From the NCBI RefSeq assembly GCF_041549525.1, contig NZ_CP157456.1, positions 248,001 to 312,000 on the forward strand: a stretch of DNA of 64,000 nt, given 5' to 3'. This stretch comes from Paenarthrobacter aurescens (GTDB lineage: Bacteria > Actinomycetota > Actinomycetes > Actinomycetales > Micrococcaceae). Positions 16,943 through 25,258 of this stretch are shown piece by piece. A program made the translations under genes and the position numbers. Position 1 is the first letter of the stretch. The number at the start of each line of letters is the position of its first letter. Below the pieces are notes generated by a model, which did not search any database, was not told the origin of the DNA, and saw nothing but the letters and a program-made list of their open reading frames with translations.

Positions 16943-18624
16943 TGGCCTTGGAATGCTTCGGCGAGCCACCACGAGCCGCCGTCGGAGGCGATTTTCGCGT
17001 CGATCACCAAGGGACGGTCCTGCGTTCCGGCTTCGTAGGACGCGATCCATGGGCGCACAGCGTCGAGGTCGCCCACGGTCCGGACGGTCACTCCTGCAGC
17101 GCCGAATCCGCGGGCTATGGCGGCGATGTCCGTCTCCGGGAAGACCACGCTGGCGAGTTCGGCTTCGGTGTGTTCGGGTGCGAAGTGGTGCACCTCTGCT
17201 CCGTAAGCTGCGTCGTTGTAGACGATGCACACCAGGGGGAGTTTGAGGCGGACAGCGGTCTCCAACTCGCTGATGCCCATGAGGAACCCGCCATCACCCG
17301 CCCCCAGAACCGGCAATCGCTGTGGTTGAGCCACGGCAGCACCAATCGCGGTGTACAGGCCAAGCCCGATCGCTTGGAATGCCTGGGTGAAACAGAAACC
17401 GAACTCATCCGGCACGGCAAGATACTGGCTGGGGTAGCCCATGAAGTTCCCCGAATCCACGGCCACGATCCTCTCGGCAGGCAGCAGCGAATCCAGTTCG
17501 CGGGTGAGGACGCGAGGATCGATGGATGTTGCCGTGGACAGGTCCTCGGTGTGCACGTCCCGCCACCGTGAGCTCTGTTTGATGGCCAGGGCGTTGTTTT
17601 CGGTGCGGTACTTCCCGGCGGGTTCCGGCTGCGCAGACCGCAGCGCCGTCAGGGCATCCGCAGCCGTCAGCGCGGAATCGCCCAGCACACCCAGGGTGAT
17701 GGGCCGGTTGGCGCCGAGGGCTGAGTCTTCGACGTCGATCTGCACCACGGTGGTGCCGGTGGAGATGAGTCGTCCGTGGCGCATGGTCCACATGTTCAGT
17801 GCGCAACCCCAGCCCACGATCAGGTCCGCGCCGCTGATCAACTCCGCTGTGACAGGGGATGAGAAGCCGCCGGAGATGCCCAGATTGTGGGAGTCGCCGT
17901 TGAACAGCCCGCTCGCCACTGCCGAGGTGGCCACCAGCGCGCCGGCATGGCGTGCCAGCTCCAGGATTTCGTCCCGGGCACCGCGTCCTCCGCGGCCGGC
18001 GACGAACACGGGCCGTTCGGCGGCCGTGATCAGCGCCATCAGCTGCTCAACGGCGGCGGCGTCAGGGCGGATCTTCAACGGCTCAGGCACGACGACGGCA
18101 CTCACCTCATCTGCCGCAGTTGGGGCTGGGGCGTGTTGGATGTCCAAGGGCAGGCTCAGGACTACCGTGCGGCGCTCGTTGACCGCGGTGCGGTAGGCCC
18201 TGAGAGTGTCTGCCACAGCGGTGGCGGGGGAGTGAATCCGCTCGGCCACAGCGCCGATGCTGCGGGCCAGGTTGTCTTGGTCGATTTTGAAGTTGGAGCG
18301 GATGGCCGCGGCCTGGGTGTCGGCGGTGAGCACGATCATGGGGGTGCGGCTTTTCGCGGCTTCCCCGATCCCAGTGATGGCATTGCTCAGCCCGCAGCCC
18401 TGATGGGTGGTGACCACACCGACTTTCCCGGACATCCGCGAATACGCGTCCGCCATGGTGGCAGCACCGCCCTCGTGCCGGGCCGCGGTGAAGGGGACGC
18501 CCTGGGCCATGAGGGTTCCGGTGACCTCGAAGTTCCCGGAGCCCACCACCCCGAAAACGTGCCCGACGCCGAGCTTCGCCAAGGTCCTGCCTACCAGCGC
18601 TGAAACCCGTTCCTGCCCACTCAT
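16939..18624 (-). CDS. ThDP-dependent decarboxylase/acetolactate-synthase-like enzyme
   Basis: A 561-residue thiamine-diphosphate enzyme with the three-domain layout of acetolactate synthase and benzoylformate decarboxylase. Visible are the cofactor-activating E51 (RHEGGAATMADAYSR) and the ThDP/Mg motif GDG (443-445) ending in N470-D471. Translation starts at ATG 18624, overlapping the cyclase stop (ATGA). As last gene of the monooxygenase operon it is a candidate 2-keto-acid decarboxylase; isatinate (2-aminophenylglyoxylate) is an analogue of benzoylformate. That role is my inference. A true acetolactate synthase is less likely, since no small subunit or ilvC is nearby. Confidence 0.85.
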   Translation of the reverse strand: MSGQERVSALVGRTLAKLGVGHVFGVVGSGNFEVTGTLMAQGVPFTAARHEGGAATMADAYSRMSGKVGVVTTHQGCGLSNAITGIGEAAKSRTPMIVLTADTQAAAIRSNFKIDQDNLARSIGAVAERIHSPATAVADTLRAYRTAVNERRTVVLSLPLDIQHAPAPTAADEVSAVVVPEPLKIRPDAAAVEQLMALITAAERPVFVAGRGGRGARDEILELARHAGALVATSAVASGLFNGDSHNLGISGGFSSPVTAELISGADLIVGWGCALNMWTMRHGRLISTGTTVVQIDVEDSALGANRPITLGVLGDSALTAADALTALRSAQPEPAGKYRTENNALAIKQSSRWRDVHTEDLSTATSIDPRVLTRELDSLLPAERIVAVDSGNFMGYPSQYLAVPDEFGFCFTQAFQAIGLGLYTAIGAAVAQPQRLPVLGAGDGGFLMGISELETAVRLKLPLVCIVYNDAAYGAEVHHFAPEHTEAELASVVFPETDIAAIARGFGAAGVTVRTVGDLDAVRPWIASYEAGTQDRPLVIDAKIASDGGSWWLAEAFQGH

Positions 18625-19427
18625 GCTTTCTCCGCCGCATCTTTTTCGACCACATGTTTTTCCACCAGGGCGTACACGCGGCTGGGGCTGCCCGTGCCGC
18701 CGACGATCGGCAACGGGGCCACCACCAGCGTGGCGCCCGTGACAGGGAGCCGGTCCACGTTCCGCAGTGAGGTCACGCCGTACTTGTCCGCCCCGAGCAG
18801 GAATGAATGAACGGGGAACATCGGATCCAGTCCGCCGGCCTGCCCCGCGTCGATGCCCACGGTCTCCACACCGAAACCGGAGATCGAGGCGTTTCCGGCG
18901 AGCCACTTCGCACCTGCCGCGGAGACCCCGGGAGTGTGGGGTCCGGCGTCGTCCGCGTTGACGAAAGCCGCAGCGTCAGCGCCGCGAGCCGCCCAACCGG
19001 TCCGGAAGATCACCCAGCAGTTCTCCGGGAACAACCCATGCTCAGACTGCCACTGCTCAAAATGCTCCGGTTCCAGCAGGAAATCAGGGTCCGCGGAAAC
19101 CTCGGTGGTCTTGTCGATCACCACGATGGGGCCAACCAGCCGGTGCGGTTCAATCTGGTCCACAGACTTGCCGTCCTTGCCCGTGATCCAGTGAACCGGA
19201 GCATCCAGGTGCGTCCCGGCGTGTTCGCCCACAGTGACGTCGTTCCACGCCCAGGCCGGGCCGGCGTCGTCGAAATTACTCACCGGCGAAACGGACAAGC
19301 CCACGGTGTTCGCGAACGGCTGGGGCAGGTTCAGGATGGGGGTCTCGGAACTGAGTGGTGTGGTGAGATCGATGATTTCCACTGAACCACTCGAAAGGGC
19401 TGCAGTGAGCCCGGCCAGAACAGACAT
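18621..19427 (-). CDS. Cyclase-family metal hydrolase, isatin hydrolase-like
   Basis: A 268-residue member of the cyclase family (PF04199), which includes kynurenine formamidase and isatin hydrolase. The metal/catalytic motif HxGTHxDxPxH is complete: H69, H73, D75, H79 (HAGTHLDAPVHW). Such enzymes use Mn or Zn to open a cyclic or linear amide. Sitting between an FAD oxidoreductase and a ThDP decarboxylase-like gene in an operon headed by indole/styrene-type monooxygenases, hydrolysis of isatin to isatinate is the best guess. TAGGAG before the ATG at 19427 sets the start; the longer frame runs through the upstream gene. Confidence 0.85.
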   Translation of the reverse strand: MSVLAGLTAALSSGSVEIIDLTTPLSSETPILNLPQPFANTVGLSVSPVSNFDDAGPAWAWNDVTVGEHAGTHLDAPVHWITGKDGKSVDQIEPHRLVGPIVVIDKTTEVSADPDFLLEPEHFEQWQSEHGLFPENCWVIFRTGWAARGADAAAFVNADDAGPHTPGVSAAGAKWLAGNASISGFGVETVGIDAGQAGGLDPMFPVHSFLLGADKYGVTSLRNVDRLPVTGATLVVAPLPIVGGTGSPSRVYALVEKHVVEKDAAEKA

Positions 19428-19434
19428 TGTTCTC

Positions 19435-21084
19435 CTATCGCTTGCTTGGTTTAAGTGCTGCTTGAAGACGGGAAAGTGCTGAGGGTGGTGCGGTGAGTTT
19501 CTGGGCCACCAAGTGGCCGGAACCGCCGGAAAGTCCGGGGCCAGGGTGAGTTGATGCGCCAATGTGCCAGAGGCCTTCGACGCCGGTTTGGTGGCCCGCC
19601 GCTGCCGGGAAAGGCCGCCACAGCAGGTTCTGGAACAGCTCCGCGGAGCCGCCATAGGGGTCGCCGTTGACGGCGTTGGGGTTAGCCGCTGCCAGGTCCG
19701 TTGGGGCAAGGATGTCTGCGGCAAGAACTGTGGCACGTGTTCCAGGCGCAAACTGCTCCAACCGGGCAAGGACCCGCTCCAGATATCCGTGCTTCAACTC
19801 GTCAGTCCAGCCGTTGTTAACGGACAGCTCGCCCGCAGCGTCGCCTACGGGGGCGAACGGCACTTCCTGCAGTTGCAGCCATAACGTGGCTTTACCCTCC
19901 GGGGCCCGCGACGGGTCCAGGACGCATTGTTGACCCACCACCACCGTGGGTTCGTTGGGCAACAGTCCGGCTTCGGCTTGGGCGCAGGCAATCCCGGTGC
20001 TGTCCGAGCCATTGCTGATATGAACCAGCGGTACGGTGTTGAGCCGGGGATCGAGCCATTCCACAGGCTTGTCCAAAGCCAGATGGACCTGCATGGCTCC
20101 ACGGCCATTCTGGTAGCGTTCGGCGGCGTCGGCAGTACCGGCCGGTGGCTGGCGAAGAAGCCGCGTATACAGGGCCTGGGGCGAAACGTTGGCGAGCACG
20201 GTTCCGGCGGAAACCACACCTTGGGAAGTGCGGACGCCGGCCACTGACCCGCCAGCCACCAGAATCTCCTGAGCCTCAGTGCCCAGCATGATGCGGACCC
20301 CGTTCTCGCGCAGCAACGACTCAAAAGCTTCCACGAACCTCGAAGCTCCGCCCTTCACAATAGGGAGCCCGAAGCTGTGCATGCTCATGGCCATCACCGG
20401 GAGCATCACTCCGCCGGTGGCTTGGTCCGGGCCGAGTCCTGCATGCAGGAGCCACGGTGACCACAGCTGGTCCGTTTCCCAACCGTCAAAGCGGCTGCGG
20501 ACGTAATTCCGGCCGCTCATCACGGAATCCCGGACGAACGCTTCCGTTCCTTGGAAGCGCCCGCGGCGTACGGCGCCAAACGCAATCCTGGCCACCTCCC
20601 CAAAGGACCGAAGCTCGGCTCCGAAAGCGCCGAACACCGTTCCTGCATTGCGGCCCAAATCATCCAACATGGCCAGATACGCGGCTTCATCCCGGGGCTC
20701 CTTGAAAGCGGCCGCCGTTTCGGCGGGATCCCGGTGCGCGATGACCACACGATAGGCACCGCTCGTCGGGTCCGAAGCGACACTGGCCGTCACCGCGCCG
20801 GTGGTATTGCAATACTCCAAGCCCCGGGCATGGAGTTCCTTACCCAACGCCCCGTAAGCGGCGCCGGAGACGAACAGCGGGTGCCAGGAGGAGAAAGAAT
20901 CGTGGAGGAAGCCCGGAAGGGTCCTCTCAGCGGAATGTATGAACCCTCCCAGCCGGTCCGAGAGCTCAATGATGCACACGCGCTTACCGGCCAAGGCCAA
21001 CTCCGCCGCCGCCACCAAGGAATTGATGCCGGAACCGATGATGGCCACATCCACCGAGCCATCCATGTCAACTGAATCGTCCAT
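19435..21084 (-). CDS. FAD-dependent oxidoreductase, phytoene desaturase-like
   Basis: A 549-residue flavoprotein of the CrtI/amino-oxidase type. The dinucleotide motif VAIIGSGINSLVAAAELALAG is at residues 13-33, with E40 for ribose binding, and the C-terminal FAD motif reads HIGASTHPGPGLSGGSGH. Family members desaturate carotenoids or oxidise amines and cyclic compounds. No carotenoid genes are nearby, so here it probably oxidises an intermediate of the indole-type pathway, for example a hydroxy-oxindole. ATG 21084 is preceded by AAAGG; it lies 25 bases after the StyA2B stop and 7 bases before the cyclase gene. Confidence 0.85.
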   Translation of the reverse strand: MDDSVDMDGSVDVAIIGSGINSLVAAAELALAGKRVCIIELSDRLGGFIHSAERTLPGFLHDSFSSWHPLFVSGAAYGALGKELHARGLEYCNTTGAVTASVASDPTSGAYRVVIAHRDPAETAAAFKEPRDEAAYLAMLDDLGRNAGTVFGAFGAELRSFGEVARIAFGAVRRGRFQGTEAFVRDSVMSGRNYVRSRFDGWETDQLWSPWLLHAGLGPDQATGGVMLPVMAMSMHSFGLPIVKGGASRFVEAFESLLRENGVRIMLGTEAQEILVAGGSVAGVRTSQGVVSAGTVLANVSPQALYTRLLRQPPAGTADAAERYQNGRGAMQVHLALDKPVEWLDPRLNTVPLVHISNGSDSTGIACAQAEAGLLPNEPTVVVGQQCVLDPSRAPEGKATLWLQLQEVPFAPVGDAAGELSVNNGWTDELKHGYLERVLARLEQFAPGTRATVLAADILAPTDLAAANPNAVNGDPYGGSAELFQNLLWRPFPAAAGHQTGVEGLWHIGASTHPGPGLSGGSGHLVAQKLTAPPSALSRLQAALKPSKR

Positions 21085-21109
21085 ATCCGCACCTTTCAAA
21101 AGAGGGCCG

Positions 21110-22852
21110 CTAGAAATCCGGATGGCTGGCGGTGGCGTGGTACTTGCCGCCGTGGAACACCAGGGGAGCGCCGCCGTCGTGCTTGTAGCTTTCCACTTCA
21201 CCCACGTAGATGACGTGGTCCCCGGCGTCATGTCGCGAAACTGTGCGGCACTGGAAGGTTGCCACGGCACCGTTCAGCAGCGGAACGCCGGCGATTCCCT
21301 CGGTGGTTTCCGCGCCCACAAACTTGTCCGCGGCCGGCGTTGCGAACTGGCGTGAGAGGACGTGCTGGTCACTGGCCAGGATGTTGATGGCAAAGTGCGT
21401 TGCATCCTCAAAATCGCCCAGGCTGGGCGCGCGTTTGCTGGGGCACCAAAGCACCAGCGGCGGTTCCATGGACACCGACGTGAACGAGTTGGCGGTCATG
21501 CCTACCTTTCGGCCGTCCGCCGCCACCGTGGTGACCACGGTGACGCCGGTGGCGAACTGGCCCAGGGCACTCCGGAAATCACGGACATCGAAGACCGAGG
21601 TGTCCTCTTCTTTCCTGGCCTGCATGAAGTCCGCGGCGGCAGCAGAGTCAAACCACCAGGGGTACGACGTCCGCGGGTCATCAAAACCGCTAACGATGCT
21701 TGCTGCCAGCGCCGGATGGTCCGCGGCCTCACTCAGCAGCGTCTTCTGATGATCCCTGCGCGGTTTCAGGAGATCGTTGGTCCACTCCACCGCCCATTGC
21801 CCCCAGCCCCGCCAGAACTCATCGAACGTGCGCTCCATCCAGGTCCGGTCAAAAGCCTGCTGACCGCGGCGAACAATCGCGTCAAGGTAGTACTTCGCTG
21901 CCAAGGTGGCGTTGTTGGAGCCCTGCCCGGTAAGAGGATCGTTGAGGACCACAGCGTCGCCGAGCCCGAACACCAACTTCCCGTTGCCAAGCTCCCCAAC
22001 GGCAGACCTCACTGTGGGTGTGATGCGACCCAGGAGCGTGGCGCCATCATCCGTCAGTTCCGCGTCGGCGAAGTTCGCTGCCTCGTGCGGGAAATGCTCT
22101 CGAAGGATTTCCAGCGAACGTTCGAGCTGCTCCTCCGGGCTCCCGACGTCGGTCCAGCGGTCCATGGGGCCGCCCACCACCCCTTCGAACACCATCATGC
22201 GGCAGGGGCCCGACACGGTTAGGCCCGGGAACGTAAAAAACTCGCCGACGCCGGGGGCCATGGACATGCGGATGGCGTTACTGTCCGCAGTGTCGGAGCT
22301 GGCGGAAGCGCCGCCGTCGGTCTTGACGTAGTTGAGGGCCAGCACGCGCTGCGGGCGGTCGAAGGGCGACTTCGCCTTATCCCGGGGAAAGATCTGGCCG
22401 ATCTCGCCCTTGCCGGTGCTGACAATGACCAGCTCGTAGTCATGGGCGAGTTCCTCGAGCATCCGCGGGGTGACTTTCTCAATGCGGAAATCACCCCCGG
22501 CCGCTATGAACGTCTCGATCCAGAGGGCGCTTTTGATGCGCTGATCTATGGAGCGGGCGGGGCCGTCCAGTGGTGCTTCCCACTCAATGGGGTCCTTAGC
22601 ATCCACCCGAAGCCGGATGGAGGTGATTCCCGGGACGGAACCGGACTCGTAAAACCCGGTGAGTGCCGTCCCCATCTGGGCCTCGGCGTCCAGGGCTGTG
22701 GGGAACATGCACTGGCTGGACATGACTTTGCCGGTCCGGATCTGGGCCGCGGAACGATCGGACAGAAGCGTCACTGCGTAGCCGTCCCGTTGGAGGCCCA
22801 AGGCCAGTTGGGCGCCGGATTCGCCGGCCCCAATAATTGCTATCTTGCGCAT
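21110..22852 (-). CDS. styA2B: Self-sufficient styrene/indole monooxygenase fusion (StyA2B type)
   Basis: A 580-residue natural fusion. Residues 1-410 are a StyA-type FAD epoxidase (IAIIGAGESGAQLALGL at 4-20; GQGSNNA in the active-site region). Residues about 425-580 are a StyB-type flavin reductase (PF01613; FRSALGQFATGVTVVTT, GMTANSFTSVSMEPPLVLWC). The reductase reduces FAD with NADH and passes it to the epoxidase, so one chain can epoxidise styrene or indole. This matches the StyA1/StyA2B arrangement known from Rhodococcus opacus 1CP. AAGGA precedes ATG 22852. It follows the StyA1 gene by 27 bases. Confidence 0.92.
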   Translation of the reverse strand: MRKIAIIGAGESGAQLALGLQRDGYAVTLLSDRSAAQIRTGKVMSSQCMFPTALDAEAQMGTALTGFYESGSVPGITSIRLRVDAKDPIEWEAPLDGPARSIDQRIKSALWIETFIAAGGDFRIEKVTPRMLEELAHDYELVIVSTGKGEIGQIFPRDKAKSPFDRPQRVLALNYVKTDGGASASSDTADSNAIRMSMAPGVGEFFTFPGLTVSGPCRMMVFEGVVGGPMDRWTDVGSPEEQLERSLEILREHFPHEAANFADAELTDDGATLLGRITPTVRSAVGELGNGKLVFGLGDAVVLNDPLTGQGSNNATLAAKYYLDAIVRRGQQAFDRTWMERTFDEFWRGWGQWAVEWTNDLLKPRRDHQKTLLSEAADHPALAASIVSGFDDPRTSYPWWFDSAAAADFMQARKEEDTSVFDVRDFRSALGQFATGVTVVTTVAADGRKVGMTANSFTSVSMEPPLVLWCPSKRAPSLGDFEDATHFAINILASDQHVLSRQFATPAADKFVGAETTEGIAGVPLLNGAVATFQCRTVSRHDAGDHVIYVGEVESYKHDGGAPLVFHGGKYHATASHPDF

Positions 22853-22879
22853 AACGGAGTCCTTATTAGCAGGGTTGTG

Positions 22880-24121
22880 CTAGGAAACCTTGGCGGCAGA
22901 GAGGCCGGCCAGGTAGTCAGCAGCTTTGTCCGGGTACATGAACCATTCCTGGAATTCCGGTGGGTGGTTGAAGCCGTTGGCAAAGCGGTGGGCAATGTCC
23001 GGCTCACTGTTCGCGGCGCCCAGGAGTTCAAGGACGTGGGGTGGCGGCGGTGCCAGGAGGGCATTTGTCCAGTGTGCAACGTGCTGGGCGTAATCCCAAT
23101 AGCGCTCGAACGTGGCCTGCATGAACGGTGCATCGAAGGCCTGTCCGTCGTGGGCGATGATGCTGGCCAGATACGACGCTGCGCACTTGCTGGCGTTGTT
23201 GGAACCCTGCCCGGTGATGGGATCGTTCAACACCACGACGTCGGCCAGGCCCAGTACCTGCCTGCCGCTGGGCAATGTGGCAATCGGGTGGCGGACGGTA
23301 GGTGCAAAACGTCCCTGAAGCACGCCGTTGGGATCGGTCAGTTCCACATCCGTGGCACGCTCGGCCTCCCACGGCAGGAAGGTGTTAAGGATGTTTTTGG
23401 AGTTCTCCAGGTGTTCCTCGGGGGACAGGCCCTTCCATGTATCCATGGGGCCGCCCGGAACTCCTTCGAAGACCATGATTTCGCAAGGGCCGGACGTAGT
23501 CAGTGCCGGGAAGACGAAGTATTCGCCAACGCCGGGGATGAGATTGAACGAGACCGCGGAGTACTCTTCCCGCGGCTTCAGGCCCTTCACATAGGTCAGG
23601 GCCAGTGCCCGCTGCGGTGCGTCGTAGGTGCTGCGTTCGGCGTCGCGGGTGAACAGTTGGGCGATCTCACCCTTGCCGGCGGCCACAATCACCAGATCCG
23701 AGTTCTGCGTGTATTTCTCCAGCTCAGCGACGCCTGCATCTTCGAACACCAGCTCGCCGCCCCGTGCGGTGAACTCCTCCATGAACTTGGGGAACTTGAC
23801 CCGCTGATCGATGGACTTGGCGTGGTGGTCCAAACGGGAAGCCCAGCTGATGGCCTTCTCGCCCGGCAGTTCCGGGTGCGGAATGGTGAAGGAGATCCCG
23901 TCCACGGTTGGCGCGTCCGGCCAGAAATCCAGCCCGAGGTCCCGCTCGTGCTCCAGGGCGTTGTGGAAGATGCACTGGCTGGAGGCTACTTTGCCCTCGG
24001 CAATCTCTTCGGGAGTGCGGTTGGAGATGGTGGTCACTTGGTAGCCGGCGTCGAGCAGGCCGATGCCGAGCTGCAGCCCGGACTGGCCGGCGCCGACGAT
24101 GGTGATGTGGCGTTGCGTCAT
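22880..24121 (-). CDS. styA1: Styrene/indole monooxygenase epoxidase subunit (StyA1 type)
   Basis: A 413-residue single-component StyA-like FAD monooxygenase, full length for the family. The FAD motif ITIVGAGQSGLQLGIGL is at residues 6-22; GQGSNNASK lies near residue 305. It lacks a reductase domain and probably receives reduced FAD from the downstream fusion protein, as shown for other StyA1/StyA2B pairs. Likely reaction: O2-dependent 2,3-epoxidation of indole or styrene-like compounds. AAGGG precedes the ATG at 24121; the SDR gene ends 32 bases upstream. Confidence 0.92.
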   Translation of the reverse strand: MTQRHITIVGAGQSGLQLGIGLLDAGYQVTTISNRTPEEIAEGKVASSQCIFHNALEHERDLGLDFWPDAPTVDGISFTIPHPELPGEKAISWASRLDHHAKSIDQRVKFPKFMEEFTARGGELVFEDAGVAELEKYTQNSDLVIVAAGKGEIAQLFTRDAERSTYDAPQRALALTYVKGLKPREEYSAVSFNLIPGVGEYFVFPALTTSGPCEIMVFEGVPGGPMDTWKGLSPEEHLENSKNILNTFLPWEAERATDVELTDPNGVLQGRFAPTVRHPIATLPSGRQVLGLADVVVLNDPITGQGSNNASKCAASYLASIIAHDGQAFDAPFMQATFERYWDYAQHVAHWTNALLAPPPPHVLELLGAANSEPDIAHRFANGFNHPPEFQEWFMYPDKAADYLAGLSAAKVS

Positions 24122-24153
24122 GATGTTTCCCTTTTCTGGTCTGGTTGCGATGG

Positions 24154-24942
24154 TCAGTTGGAGGCAAGCAGGGGAATGGTTTCTTCAGCGCGTTCAGGCC
24201 CCAGGGCCGAGTAGCCGCCGTCGACGGCCCAATCAGCGCCGGTCACGAAACTTGCTTCGTCGCCGGCGAGAAACGCCACAACGGCACCCACCTCGTGGGG
24301 TCGGCCCACGCGCTTGAGTGCGTGGAACGGAGCCGCTACGGCATCTGTCTTCTCCAGGTTCCCGTTGCTGAGGGAGTCCATGATGTTGCTCCACACCCAG
24401 CCGGGGCTCACGGAATTTACCCGGATGCCGTCCGCTGCGAAGTCCACGGCCATGCTGCGGGTGACCTGGACCAGGGCTGCTTTGCTGGCCGGGTAGAGCC
24501 AGCGGCCGGTCTGGGCTACTGAGCTGGAAATGGAGGTGAAGTTGATGATGGCGCCGTGGCCGGAGGCCTTCAGGTAGGGGCGGGCTGCATTGCTCGCCAC
24601 CACGGCGCTGACCAGGTTGACGTTGAGTGCTTCGAGCCAGTCGGCTCGCCCGGAGGCTGCGCCGTCGTCCTTGTAAGTGCAGGCGAGGTTGACCAGGATG
24701 TCCAAGCCGTCGTGTTGGGCGGCCGTCCGGCTGATCAGCCGCTCCATTGCGTCGTCATCAGTGATGTCGGTGTGGGAGTAGGTAATCCTCTCGCCCAGCC
24801 CGGCGGTGAGAGTGGCGCCGTCGGGGTCTATATCTGCCACCACCACCGTGGCCCCGGCGTCCCGCAATGCGGTGACCACGCCTTGGCCAACCTTGGTGGC
24901 TCCGCCGGTAACAATTGCTGTCCTGCCCTTGAGTGCTGACAT
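24154..24942 (-). CDS. SDR-family dehydrogenase of the monooxygenase operon
   Basis: A 262-residue short-chain dehydrogenase. The cofactor loop is TGGATKVGQG (12-21), the NNAG motif is changed to NLAC (85-88), and S137, Y150 and K154 form the catalytic triad. The C-terminus carries VTGADWAVDGG. By analogy with IifB-type dehydrogenases of indole pathways it may oxidise the dihydrodiol formed from the indole epoxide. It is the first operon gene; ATG 24942 with AAAGGG is preferred over the frame opening at 25008, which would start inside the palindromic promoter element. Confidence 0.88.
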   Translation of the reverse strand: MSALKGRTAIVTGGATKVGQGVVTALRDAGATVVVADIDPDGATLTAGLGERITYSHTDITDDDAMERLISRTAAQHDGLDILVNLACTYKDDGAASGRADWLEALNVNLVSAVVASNAARPYLKASGHGAIINFTSISSSVAQTGRWLYPASKAALVQVTRSMAVDFAADGIRVNSVSPGWVWSNIMDSLSNGNLEKTDAVAAPFHALKRVGRPHEVGAVVAFLAGDEASFVTGADWAVDGGYSALGPERAEETIPLLASN

Positions 24943-24976
24943 GTGCCGAACCCTTTCCCGCGATGACGATGTTACG

Positions 24977-25000
24977 CAAATATGACGTGCGTCATATTTG
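24977..25000. promoter_or_regulatory. 24-bp palindrome upstream of the monooxygenase operon
   Basis: Perfect 10-bp arms CAAATATGAC / GTCATATTTG around GTGC, 35-58 bases upstream of the SDR start. Its right arm is also the beginning of the duplicated 78-bp element. The symmetry suits a dimeric repressor or an mRNA 5' hairpin. No T-run on either strand supports a terminator. Confidence 0.6.
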
Positions 25001-25066
25001 CCCTGCAAGCGACTCTAGGCAGCCACTGCCGGAGGGAATATCCACTTGGCGCGGAAATTATCCGAA
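24989..25066. repeat. Duplicated 78-bp regulatory element, copy A
   Basis: This block aligns without gaps to 25259-25336 (63 of 78 bases by my count). Conserved cores are AAGCGACTCTAGGCAG and GGAATATCCACTTGGCGCGG. Read on the minus strand it ends 46 bases before the SDR start and contains a possible -10 (TAGAGT at 25012-25017). An AraC-activated promoter is the likely content. Confidence 0.75.
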
Positions 25067-25216
25067 TTACGCAGGGTCTTCCTCTTCTTCGTGCCAACCA
25101 ACCCATGCCGCGGAAGTGACGCGGGTTTCCCTCCTTTGAAGCTCCGCCGCCCAGAGTTCGAAATGGCTCCTGTCCCATTCGTCCCTGCGGTCGTGTGCCA
25201 CCTTGATGTTCTTCAC
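25067..25216 (-). CDS. 49-residue charged small ORF at the head of the monooxygenase operon
   Basis: Minus-strand ORF from GTG 25216 to TAA 25067, beginning VKNIKVAHDRRDEWDRSHFE and ending in an acidic HEEEEDPA. GAGG lies a few bases upstream of the GTG. It is soluble, rich in Trp, Arg and Glu, with no membrane segment or motif I recognise. It is flanked exactly by the two copies of the 78-bp element, so it appears to have its own copy of the operon promoter. Possible roles are a small regulator, a chaperone for the monooxygenases or a leader peptide. Coding status needs comparative support. Confidence 0.5.
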   Translation of the reverse strand: MKNIKVAHDRRDEWDRSHFELWAAELQRRETRVTSAAWVGWHEEEEDPA

Positions 25217-25258
25217 TGGTCCTCACCTCGCTTCGGTTGTTGGTATGGTTTGTGAGCT

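Noticed and set aside
16939..18624. Biosynthetic acetolactate synthase
   Set aside because: No regulatory small subunit or ilvC is adjacent, and the gene is coupled to a catabolic hydrolase.
22442..24214. 590-codon open frame antisense to StyA1/StyA2B
   Set aside because: Shadow of two full-length flavoproteins; no ribosome site or recognisable domain.
16939..24942. Styrene degradation operon
   Set aside because: StyA/StyB homologues are present, but no styrene oxide isomerase or phenylacetaldehyde dehydrogenase; the hydrolase and ThDP genes fit indole/isatin better.
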